64,000 bases of DNA, from contig JAFFJZ010000025.1 in NCBI GenBank assembly GCA_018340375.1, positions 3,177,501 to 3,241,500 of the forward strand. Direction: 5' to 3'. The position numbers and the translations under genes were made by a program. Below, piece by piece: positions 11,901 through 21,345 of this stretch. Position 1 is the stretch's first letter, and each line of letters opens with the position of its first letter. Origin of the DNA: Gonatopus flavifemur. Its lineage: Eukaryota; Arthropoda; Insecta; Hymenoptera; Dryinidae. The notes beneath the pieces were generated by a model. That model saw nothing but the letters and a program-made list of their open reading frames with translations, did not search any database and was not told where the DNA came from.

Positions 11901-12950
11901 TTACCAATTTGTATGCTGGTGAATCGTATCGATTATACCGATTAGCTGATCGTATGAGCGCCCTCTGCAAGCACCTTCCTCTCTTGTTCTGTTATGACGC
12001 TCCTGAATGACCGATGGATCCACCTCATAATTAGTCGACTTTAATTGATTATATCTCGGAAATTATGCGTCGGAGAGCATTGTGAAAAAGGACAAATCGT
12101 TTTAGAATTTCATCAGGAAACTACTCCCAAAAAAGAGTGCGGGAATTTTGAATCACCCTGTATAAGAATCAAAGTGCAGTAACAGACATAGAGGGTCAGG
12201 AAGGGGAAGCACAAATAAGAAGAGGGGTGAGACAAGGATGCTCATTATCGCAACTGATTTCCAATTGATATATAGAAGAAGCAATGAACGAAGTGAAGGA
12301 GGAAATTCAATCGAAATTATAGGTTCAGGGAGAAAATATAAGTATGTTGAGATTCGCGGATGACATAGCTATACTTGCCACGAGTAGTACTGAGTTAGAA
12401 AATATTCTCAACACTATGAGAACAATATTATTGGAAAACTATTGTATGAATATAAATAAAGACAAAACAAAATTCATGATGTGTACAGCAGCGAAAACAG
12501 CTATAAGAACGAAAATCAAAATAGATACCGAGACAATATAACAGGTGAAAGAATTCAAATATCTAGGAAGCATAATTACAGAAAACGGCAAAAGCGAAAG
12601 AGATATGAGAGCAAGAATAGCACAAGGGAAACAGGCTTTTTACCAAAAGAAACAGTTATTATGCTCAAAAAATATAAGCTTGGAAGTAAGGACGAAATTC
12701 TTGGAAAGTTATGTTTGGAGCACAGCATTATATGATTGCGAAACTCGGACAATGGGGAAAACTGATCAACGAAGACTCGAAGCTTTCGAAATGTGGTGTT
12801 ATAGGAGGATGCTCAGAATAAAATGGATAGACAAAGTCAAAAATGAAGGAGTACTGAAGCAGATAAATGAAGAAAGAAATCTTTTGAAACACATCGTGAA
12901 AAGGAGAAGCAATCTTATAGGACACACATTACGGCATTAGAGTTCATTGA
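8903..12950 (+). pseudogene. Endonuclease/reverse transcriptase of LINE copy 1, heavily broken
   Basis: The surviving frame starts in the endonuclease C-terminus (RIYTWKMPGDTARYQID, SDHNML near 9100). It continues through the linker (9224-9559), the RT start (NNKAPGIDGISADL near 9825) and the RT core with FADDIAIL near 12356, and ends in the C-terminal domain (RRLEAFEMWCYRRMLRIKW near 12770). Breaks include a frameshift in an A-run near 9190-9205, an 8-base insertion near 9545, stops near 9950 and 10140, the 1.85-kb insertion at 10308, a stop before 12541, and one near 12940. Comparison with copy 2 shows which differences are private to each copy. Confidence 0.85.
10308..12160. mobile_element. 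Fold-back element, about 740-bp arms, TA target duplication
   Basis: The ends CAGGGTGATTCAAAATTCCC and its complement are flanked by TA on both sides. Arms 10308-11050 and 11418-12160 are nearly identical inverted copies around a 370-bp spacer. LINE copy 2 shows the empty site (GAATTATATAAGAATC near 49467-49482), which fixes the boundaries. Each arm has a matching 76-codon frame (10651-10881 plus, 11587-11817 minus) that differs by one residue. This reflects arm identity rather than evidence of a protein. No transposase is present, so it is non-autonomous. Confidence 0.93.
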
Positions 12951-13184
12951 AATATTGGAAGGGAAAATGAATGGTAGAACTGGTCAAGGTTGACCTAGAG
13001 CAAGTTATATGAAGCAAATCGTACAAGACAAGGGATGCAGTAGATATGTAGAAATCAAACGTTCGGCGGATAATGGACAGGGGTGGAGGGTTTCATCAAA
13101 CCAGTCGTAAGACTGATTACTTCATGATGATGATGATGATGGAAAGAATAAGACATCATACATTATACATCTTTTCCTTTTCAA

Positions 13185-14425
13185 CCAATGGTTTCGCTGA
13201 TTTGTCTTTCCGTTGATTCGGCCCCCATCCCGCGTTTCCCCCGGCACCGAAAGTTCCATATGTATCTATTGCATATCTTTTGGGATGCCTACAGAATAGT
13301 GCTGTGAAGGTTCCATCGGTTGTCCGAATCACATATGGAACTTAGGCATAGAAACCATTGAAAATGATGGAAATTCTTGGAAAATCGATGACTGGAGGTA
13401 ATTAAACGTTTGCGTCCCGCCGGCACCAGAAATCGCGGATGTATCTATCGGATATTCCTCCGAGATGCCTCCGAAATAGTTCCCTCAAGTTTTAATCGCT
13501 TGTGCGAATTATACGACCGACTCACACGAGGAAAACGGAGAAAAGAAGAGGAAAATTTATGTCTTCAGATAGGTGAACGTTTATGCGTCTTCGCCGGCAC
13601 AGGGAATCGCAAATCTATCCATCGGATATCTTCGAGACAACTCCAGAATAGTTTTGTGAGTGTTTCATTGTTTTATTCGCATGACATATGGGACTTAAAC
13701 ACGAAAACCGAATCAAAACAATGGCAATTTCTTGGGAATGAAAGACTTGAGGTATAAAAGCCTTTGTGTGTTTTCCCCAGCACCAGAAGTTGCGTATATA
13801 TCTATTGCGTGACCTCTCGGAATCCCCACAGATTGGCAGGTTCTCGCGTGTCCAAAGAACAATCCCATATAGCTGTTGCTTTTTGTTTTTTATAGAGAGG
13901 GAAATGCTTCATGCACCGTCAGGGGGCTGGATTGCTTCCCGGTGTGTGGGACTGCTGCACTTGACGAACAATCTTGCCTGCCGCAGTGTGAACACTACAA
14001 CCCGCCTCTTTACTTCCTGGGTCCAGCCCGAAACTGTTTATGAATTGAGGAAGTCCACGAGATCCATATTTTCCACGTTCTTTTCGTTTTGAGAACAAAA
14101 GGAGGGTTCCAAATCACCCTGATCCATGTGCAACGCCTCCATCAATTCTGAGTTGTCGGTTTCTACCAGCTGATTCCAAAATCATGTCCAATCGTAGTGT
14201 ATCAGGATGGTTCACGTTCGGCTGATTACGTGCATAACCAAGGAACCACAAGGTGCTTGCCACGTGAGCACACGTACCTAGTGTCCTAGCTCCAGTTTGA
14301 CATGGACAATATTATCCATCAATAAATTCTCCTATGTTATTTCCTGTTTGATCCTCCTCGTTATTACTGTACGCAATGGATATCTGATGCTTCGTAGAAT
14401 TCCGGAACCGTAAATGAATTCTCAC
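13185..14425. repeat. Inner left arm: 177-bp tandem units and antisense transposase 3' fragment
   Basis: Four diverged units with spacing 177-184 bp (cores near 13240, 13418, 13595, 13780). Then about 350 bp matches the right arm near 15540-15760 inverted. Then 14115-14425 matches the coding end of the transposase (15215-15531) in reverse orientation. No independent gene is visible here. Confidence 0.75.
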
Positions 14426-14487
14426 AGACAGAATTCAAGGCAGCCAGAGCCTAAAATCATTTGTCATTTCAAGTTGAGGATATTAAT

Positions 14488-15531
14488 TAGATAGTTGCTC
14501 CTGACGGGTATATTTCGGCCATTCTGGGACCATATTTTCCAGATACACGCAATAACGATGCTGCAATATTGAAAAGGGAATTCCAGCGAGATGTCAATGC
14601 TATGAGAGATTGGTTCCAGGATGGTGATATTTTCATAGTAGACCGAGGTTGTCGGGATGTCAATTCATATCTAGCAGGTTTAGGTATTGATTGTAAAATG
14701 CCAGCTCTTCTCAATCGTGGAGAAAGACAGTTATCTACGGGAGAGGCAAACGACTCTCGAATAATTACAAAACAAAGATGGATTGTTGAAGCCAGGAATG
14801 GACATTTGCGATCCATGTTTAAGTTTTTCGCGCAAACATTCATTGTTCCCCATGTGTTCAACCTTGGTGACTCCCACCGAATGGCTGCTGGAATCATAAA
14901 CAGGTATCATCCTCCAATCCACATGGATGGCGCAAATGCGCAACTGGCAAGAGAAATCTTGAAAAGACGGGAGACTGTCACCACTGTCCAAGCGCGTGTG
15001 GAGGTTGATAATCTGAGACACAGAAATGGACAGTGGGTGAAACTCACTCAACAACAAGTTCTGGACTCCCCACGTCTCACGTTGGAACACCTGGAGGATG
15101 TGAAAATTGGTGTATATCAAGTCAATTTAGCTCCATCTTATATACAGGACAAGCTACAACGGGATGGCAAAGAACAATTCCAAATGAATCAGCTCATCGA
15201 CGAAACTGGTTTCATCAGGATTAGGATTTATTCATGGTTCCGTAATGCTACAAAGCATCAGATATTCATTGCGTACAGTAATAACGAGGAGGATCAAATA
15301 GGAAATAATATAGAAGATTTTATTCATGGATATTATTGTACATGTCAAACTGGAGCTAGGACACTGGGTACGTGTGCTCACGTGACAAGCATCTTGTGGT
15401 TCCTTGGTTATGCACGTTATCAACCGAACGTAAAATACCCTGATACATCATTATTAAACGTGATTTTGGATTCAGCTGATAGAAACCAACAAGTTAGGAT
15501 TGACGAAGGCGTTGCGAATGAAATAGGGTGA
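14488..15531 (+). pseudogene. DDE transposase C-terminal two-thirds with SWIM zinc finger
   Basis: The open frame runs from about 14488 (APDGYISAILGPYF) to a TGA at 15529-15531, about 347 codons; an ATG-type start inside is not meaningful. The sequence matches the DDE_Tnp_4-like layout I know from a family of animal transposases: GPYFPDTRNNDAAIL, the second catalytic Asp in FIVDRGCRD, and a final acid in RWIVEARNG. Near the C-terminus, CTCQTGARTLGTCAH fits a SWIM zinc finger (CxC, spacer, CxH). The N-terminal part with the first catalytic Asp is absent; at 14487 the sequence turns into the inverted arm. It is therefore a truncated, inactive gene enclosed by inverted arms. Confidence 0.75.
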
Positions 15532-16876
15532 TTTGCAACCCTCCTGGGGAAAGAACCTGGAAAATATGGATCTCGTGAACTTCCTCAATTCATAAACAGT
15601 TTCGGGCTGAGCCCAAGGAGGAGAGAGGCGGGTTTTAGTTGGTACACTGTGGCGGGCAAGGTTGCTCGCCAAGTGCAGGAGTCCCACACACCGGGGAGCA
15701 ATCCAGCTCCCTGATGGTGCATAAAGCATTTCCCCCTCTATAAAAAAAAAAACAACTATATAGAATTTTCCCATGATATGCGAAAACCTGTCATTCTGTG
15801 AGCATCCCGAGAGAACACGCAGTAGATGCATATGCAACTTCCGGTGCCGGAGAAAACGCACGAATGCTTTTATACCTCAAGTCTTTCATTCTCGAGGAAT
15901 TGCCATTATTTTGATTCGGTTTTCGTGTTCAAGTCCCATATGTGAATGTGGAAAAACGATGGAACCTTGACAAGACTATTCTGTAGACATCCCAGAGAAG
16001 CATCCGATTGATGTATACGCAATTCCCAGTGCTGGCGAAAACGCACATACGTATGATTACCTAAAATCGTCGATTTTTGAGGAATCTTCATCACTTTTAA
16101 TCGTTTGTTGTGTCTAAGTCTCATACCCCTAGTAAAAAACGAACATATATCACCCATACATAATCCATACATAAAACATATGAAATTCATATATGTTTCA
16201 TATATGAAAACGCGGGGAATCATATACAATCCATATTTAATCCATATGTAATCGATATATGATCATATCTGACTCATATATAATCCATATAAAATCCATA
16301 TACGAAAAATATTCCATATGTGACAGAATGTTTTCACATGTATGGAAAAATCTTGCATCGAAGGGTCACACATGGATTCTGTATAGGCCATATATGACCA
16401 TATACGGATTCAATATGGATTGCGTATGGATTATATATGGTCAGATATGGCCCTATATGGTTTCTATATGATTTATGTATGTTCTTATATGTTCCATTTT
16501 TACTAGGTACGTTATTTGGAAAAACGATGAGAGCTCGACAAAACTATCCTTCAGGCATTCCAGAAGAACATGCAATGGATACATATGCGATCCCAGGTGC
16601 TGGCCAAAAAGCAACACCGATGCAATATCCATTATCTCCCTGAAGTCACTTCTTCAATCCCAGCCTGTTCCAGTTATTTCCAAAATCTCCTGCATACGAA
16701 TCCCATGTTCATTTAGCATCAATGAAGAGCCTTACTCAGGATCATTCTGTGTCGGTTTATGAAGAATATCTGATGAATCCATGTTCGATTCCAGATCACG
16801 GCAAAAACGCGTACAAACGATCCAGTATTCCGAAACATGCGTATTTCCATGTTATTCGTATGTGTCCATGTATGTA
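15532..16876. repeat. Right arm of the large fold-back element
   Basis: Inverted match to 8380-8890 and 13590-14110. It holds three 177-bp units (cores near 15838, 16034, 16598) and the inserted MITE at 16126-16507. No gene is visible. Confidence 0.75.
16126..16507. mobile_element. MITE with CCTAGTAAAAA ends, TA target duplication
   Basis: The left end CCCCTAGTAAAAAACG and right end TTTTTACTAGG are inverted, with TA at 16124-16125 and 16508-16509. The matching site in the left arm of the fold-back element (around 8760-8775) lacks it and reads straight through, giving an empty site. The interior is a palindromic jumble of CATATATGG/CCATATATG words. Confidence 0.85.
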
Positions 16877-17805
16877 TACGAGGTGTGTTCAAAAAATAAC
16901 GAGAATTTTCGTTTCATGAGAAAAATATTTATCTATTCATGAATATCTATTCTGTCCCCTTCAAAATAATCCCCCTTGGATATAATACATTCGTGTCAAC
17001 GCTTTTTTCAATCCTCGAAACACTTTTGAAACTCGATCTTTGTAATAGCTTTTAGCTCTCTTAGCGATTCGCTTTTAATGTCATCTATGCTTGTAAAACG
17101 ACGGCCTTTTAATGTTCTTTTCATTTTTGGAAATGAAAAAAAGTCACATGGAGCCATATCTGGTGAATATGGAGGCTGAGGCATCGTTACAGTTTCGTTT
17201 TTGGCTAAAAATTCACGAACAAGCAATGAAGTGTGAGCAGGTGCATTATCGTGGTGCAAAATCCATGAATTGTTTTGCCACAAATCCGGGCGTTTTTTTC
17301 GGATTGCTTTTCGACTGATATGCCAACATCATCAGCGACTCCTCTGATTGTGATTCGGCGATCGTTCATAACCATTTCTTTCACTTTTTTCACGTTTTCA
17401 TCGGTTGTTGATGTGCTTGGGCGCCCGGGTCGTCATCTTCAACGTTTTCGTGGCCATCTTGGAAACGCTTATACCGCTCGTAAATCCTTGCTTCACTCAT
17501 CGCAGACTCACCATATGCCTTTGTTAACATTTTACAAACTTCACTACACTTCATTTCATTTTTTACGCAAAATTGAATATAAATTCTTTGATCAATTTTT
17601 TTCCACAAACGAAAATCGCCGAGCTCGAAAAACACGTCGTAACGTTACCGGCTGCCACTCAAATAGTAAGCAATGAATATTGCTGAAAATTCTATCGTAC
17701 TCCAGGGGCATGTGTACCAACATAATAAAGAAAAATTTTATACAGGCGGACTCTCCAAACCCGTGAAATCAAAAAATTCTCGTTACTTTTTGAACACACC
17801 TCGTA
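16877..17805 (-). mobile_element. Deleted mariner transposon
   Basis: The ends TACGAGGTGTGTTCAAAAA and TTTTTGAACACACCTCGTA are inverted and flanked by TA. Length 929 bp against about 1.3 kb for an intact mariner. It lies within the AT-rich outer end of the fold-back element's right arm. Confidence 0.9.
17008..17635 (-). pseudogene. Mariner transposase, internally deleted
   Basis: Mariner-family (DD34D) transposase remnant of the kind also found fused in SETMAR. The N-terminal DNA-binding region is readable (KNEMKCSEVCKMLTKAYG, then SEARIYERYKRFQDG, around 17480-17570) and a second HTH part around 17340-17393 (RITIRGVADDVGIS). The frame then jumps to the last third: the second catalytic Asp in HHDNAPAH and the third in YSPDMAPCDF near 17180-17250. 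About 130 residues including the first catalytic Asp are missing, and at least one frameshift occurs near 17390. Only about 209 codons remain of an expected 340 or so. Confidence 0.85.
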
Positions 17806-17931
17806 TATGTATATGTGGGGCCCCAGCCAGCAAAGTGCTTCCAAATTCACGTTTCCGCTACCAGCAGTGCTAGTGATAGCAACGTAGTAGCTTTTCCATT
17901 ACCGTGAGACTGCATGCTACCATAACATATA

Positions 17932-19966
17932 CAAGGCGTCCCATTTGAAACAGGACAGCTAAATCACTCTTCAGGGAATGGAGGGGGAAAAAAATTGTTC
18001 AAATAAAAGTTGTAGGGTTCGAAGGGGGCCATGAGATGGTGACCTTGAATTTGACCTTGAGGTCAATTTTGAGCATAATTGATGGTCAAAGTATGTTTTT
18101 TCAAATGGAAAACCCTACGTTCGACCTCAGAAATGGAAAGAGCGGAAAATTTTACGTCCGAATATGTTAACATATCAGGTCATTTGGAGGTCATTTGAAG
18201 GTCAAAAAACCATTTTCTATGGATTTTCACGGAAAAGCCTCAAACGACTTGTTTCTCTGACCAAAGTTATTAAAGTTAAAGTGAAACCCCACGTTTCGAC
18301 CTTGAATTGAAAGTAAACAGAACTAACCTTCAGAGTTTATTCTTCATATCAGTACGAAAATGATCATTAAGAAGTTTTCATCGTTTACGGTGTAAGTGCG
18401 GGTTCAAAATGGTTTATTCACCTAACGAATGTGTTGATATTTTAATGATCTTGGGTGAGTGTCGCGGAGTGTGTCAAAGAGCGTGACGATTGTACAGAGA
18501 GCGGTTTGGAGATCGGCAGCATCATCCTTCTCCAGAAGTCATTCGCCAAGTTGAAAGAAATTGTCGACAAGGAAGGATTGTTCAACGCCGAAACAATCAA
18601 GGTTTCAACTTTAACGACCCTCGATGCGTTGCTGTTTTAGCAATAATACACATGAATCCTCATGTTAGTTTACGTGATATTGAACGCGATTTGGGTATTC
18701 CACGCAGTACGGCACACAGAATTCTACAAGCTGCTCAATATCATCCGTACCACATCACACTGACCCAAGAATTATCTCAACAAGATATGCAGAATCGGGT
18801 TAACTTTTGCCATTGGGCTTTACAGAGGTTGAACGAAGCGCCCGATTTCTTTCGATATGTTCTTTTCAGTGATGAATCAACGTTTCAAAGTACTGGCTTG
18901 TTAAATCGTCACAATAGCCACTATTGGTCAGCGCAAAACCCGCACTGGACTCAACAAGTTGATCATCAGCATCGGTGGAGTATAAATGTTTGGTGTGGAA
19001 TTCTAGACAATCAAGTTATTGGGCCGTATTTTTTTGATGGAACTGTTAACGGTCCTAATTATCTACAGTTTTTACAGAATGAATTACCAGTTCTCATGGA
19101 AGATCTGACATTAGCAACTAGGCAGAGGATGTGGTATGAGCAAGACGGTGCACCACCACACTTTGCTCGATGTGTGAGGGATTATCTAAATATCCTTTTC
19201 CCCAATCGTTGGATTGGTCGAGGTGGATTTGTACTGTGACCGGAAAGATCTCCTGATCTCACCCCTCTGGATTTTTATTTGTGGGGTTACGTAAAAAATG
19301 TCGTTTATACCAACCGACCAACAACACCTGTGGATCTACAACAACGCATCAGATACGCAGTTGCGAATATTCGTGCAGAAGTTTTTCAGTCTGTTCTTGG
19401 AAACTTTCGACGCCGGCTGGAGTTATGTATTGAAGTAAATGGCGGTCAATTCGAACATCTCCTGCAATAAGTGTGTCTCACCCGTCAACGGATTTGTGCC
19501 ATCTGTAATTATAAAACGACGAACTGGAAAAATAAATAATTTTTGAATTATTGTTTCAAATTCGGCATTCATTATCGTTCTCAAGGTCGAATTCAAGGTC
19601 GAAACGTGGGGTTTCACTTTAACTTTGATAACTTTGGTCAGAGAAACAACTCGTTTGAGGCTTTTCCGTGAAAATCCATAGAAAATGGTTTTTTGACCTT
19701 CAAATGACCTCTAAATGACCTGATATGTTGACATATTCGGACGTAAAATTTTCCGCTCTTTCCATTTCTGAGGTCGAACGTAGGGTTTCCCATTTGAAAA
19801 AACATACTTTGACCATCAATTATGCTCAAAATTGACCTCAAGGTCAAATTCAAGGTCACCATCTTATGGCCCCCTTTGAACCCTACAACTTTTATCTGAA
19901 CAATTTTTTTCCCCCTCCATTCCCTGAAGAGTTATTCAGCTGTCCTGTTTCAAATGGGACGCCCTG
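17932..19966 (+). mobile_element. Tc1-like DNA transposon 2, 380-bp terminal inverted repeats
   Basis: The ends CAAGGCGTCCCATTTGAAAC and its near-complement are flanked by TA (17930-17931, 19967-19968). Inverted repeats extend from the ends to about 18313 and 19585. One plus-strand transposase gene lies between. It has the same architecture as element 1 but clearly different TIR and protein sequence. Confidence 0.94.
18409..19470 (+). pseudogene. Tc1-like transposase 2, full length with two TGA stops
   Basis: The frame of 353 codons runs from ATG 18409 to TAA 19468-19470, a normal length for the family. Order: N-terminal HTH region (RLYRERFGD, then NPHVSLRDIERDLGIPRSTA), first catalytic Asp in LFSDESTF, second in YEQDGAPPHF, third in PERSPDLTPLDF, and a C-terminal LCIEVNGGQFEHLLQ. 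Only two in-frame stops break it: TGA at 18484-18486 and TGA at 19237-19239. The second is just before the third catalytic residue, where family members usually carry Trp. All three catalytic acids survive, so this is a recently killed copy. Confidence 0.92.
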
Positions 19967-20175
19967 TATATGATTCAATTTATAACGTAGCACTACCTCA
20001 GCGCTACCAGAATTATCAGGAAGCGCTACCAAATAGTGCTCCTAGTAAAAATACTACCAACTCGCTCCTATTTCCATAAATAAATGAAGCCATATATGTA
20101 CAGAAGATTTTTAACTGTATAAGTGAATGGTAGCGCCACTGCCACAAGCGCTGCCTTGATTTTGTTGGCTGGGGC

Positions 20176-20486
20176 ATTCCATACCAAATACGCCACTTTT
20201 TTAGGTCACCCTGTCCGATATTTTTGAAAATTTTTGATGTTTTTGAGACTGATGAGAAACGTTTTCATGAATTTCCTCAAATTTTTTTGACCACCTGTTT
20301 CCGAGATATCGATTTTTTTCGAAATTCGAGGGTTTTTTTTTCAAATGCTCATAACTTTGCGAAAAATACACCAATCGGGCTGGTTTTGTTCTAAATTTTC
20401 GTTTTTAGATGTCCTTTCAGGAAAAAAATACGTTTTTATTATGCATCAATTCTTCCATTGTTTATTCTGATATTTGAGCAAAAAAA
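20176..20486. other. Unassigned spacer
   Basis: AT-rich noncoding sequence beginning GCATTCCATACC, with a GGTCACCCTG word like the end of some insect DNA transposons. I could not find a partner end. No gene. Confidence 0.3.
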
Positions 20487-21345
20487 CCGCTTTTTCGGGA
20501 TGTATGCCCACTTCGATGTTTCTGGAAAAATTCTCGAAAAAACTTGGATGAATTTGGAAAATTCTGAGACTCATCCCATCGTGGGCAGACGTTTCGTTCT
20601 TCTGTTTTTCTCAATTCGAAAAACTGTTTTTTCACAAATTCAATGGTTTAACTCTATTCTTCTTCAGAGTATACCTGGATATGTGTTTTTTCTCCTATGA
20701 AAGGAAAATTGTAACCGATATTCTCAATAATATACCATTTTTCCATCGATTAATCATTCTGTGATTTTATAAGTTGAAGTTTTTCCGTGACATTAAAATA
20801 ATTTCACTGTTTCAGATTTATCATAGGTTTTGTCTGCGCGGTGGATTGAATTTCACCCAGATCTACTTACATATTCTCATGTGGGCATTCAAGTGACTTG
20901 TAACGATTCAAACCGTTGGAGACGCGTTCACGATGTTTGACCGTTCCTGTTCGAAACCGTAATTAGTTTCCGTTGCATCTAGCTCGCGGGATCCAAGGTT
21001 CAGGAGGAGGAAACGCGGGTTACAGATTATCAAAAATGAAGATATCGTGGTTTTGGAGGTAACATTGATATTTATTCACAATTTTTTCTCGAGGTATATT
21101 TTTCGGTTCAATTTGACGAATAAAAATTCTCATATTGGTCTATTCAGCTGCTACAAATCTTTTTCAAACACTTTGCCTCTTAGAATTCACTACTTTTCAA
21201 AGTTTTTCTCCCCATTCAATAAATTAATTCAAAAAATCGACTGAGAACTACTTATAAGATATCTTTATAACCTAAGAAAGGATAATAAATGATATTGATA
21301 ACAATAAATTCATCTGTATTCAAACCCCAAAGTATTAAGCAATTC

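Larger units (their letters stand above)
8903..13140 (+). mobile_element. RTE-like LINE copy 1, 5'-truncated and split
   Basis: This matches the LINE at 47094-50452 from about position 48088 to its 3' end, at roughly 95% by eye. It lacks the first kilobase, so it is a 5'-truncated insertion. The 3' end is a (GAT)n tail at 13127-13140, a tail style known from RTE-type elements, with no poly(A). It is interrupted by the fold-back element at 10308-12160 and sits inside the left arm of the large fold-back element. Confidence 0.88.
8380..17815. mobile_element. Large fold-back DNA element with 177-bp subterminal repeats
   Basis: Left arm (about 8380-8900 and 13185-14425) and right arm (15215-16876) are inverted copies. 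For example, the segment around 8400-8560 returns inverted at 16720-16876, and 13740-14430 returns inverted at 15215-15900. Each arm holds tandem units of about 177 bp marked by a GGCACCGGGAATCGC-like core: starts near 8676, 8853, 13240, 13418, 13595 and 13780 on the left, and three on the right. The centre holds a transposase fragment. The left arm also contains an antisense partial copy of the transposase 3' end. The outer ends lie in AT microsatellite, so exact termini are not set. Interrupted by a LINE (8903-13140), a MITE (16126-16507) and a mariner (16877-17805). Confidence 0.8.
17820..20175. mobile_element. GCCCCAGCC-ended non-autonomous element split by Tc1-like element 2
   Basis: GCCCCAGCCAGCAAAG at 17820 and TTTTGTTGGCTGGGGC ending at 20175 are inverted. 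Only about 320 bp belong to this element; the rest is the Tc1-like insertion. The interior repeats a GCTACCA/TGGTAGC word several times (17860-17920, 19990-20160). No gene. No target duplication could be assigned. Confidence 0.6.
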
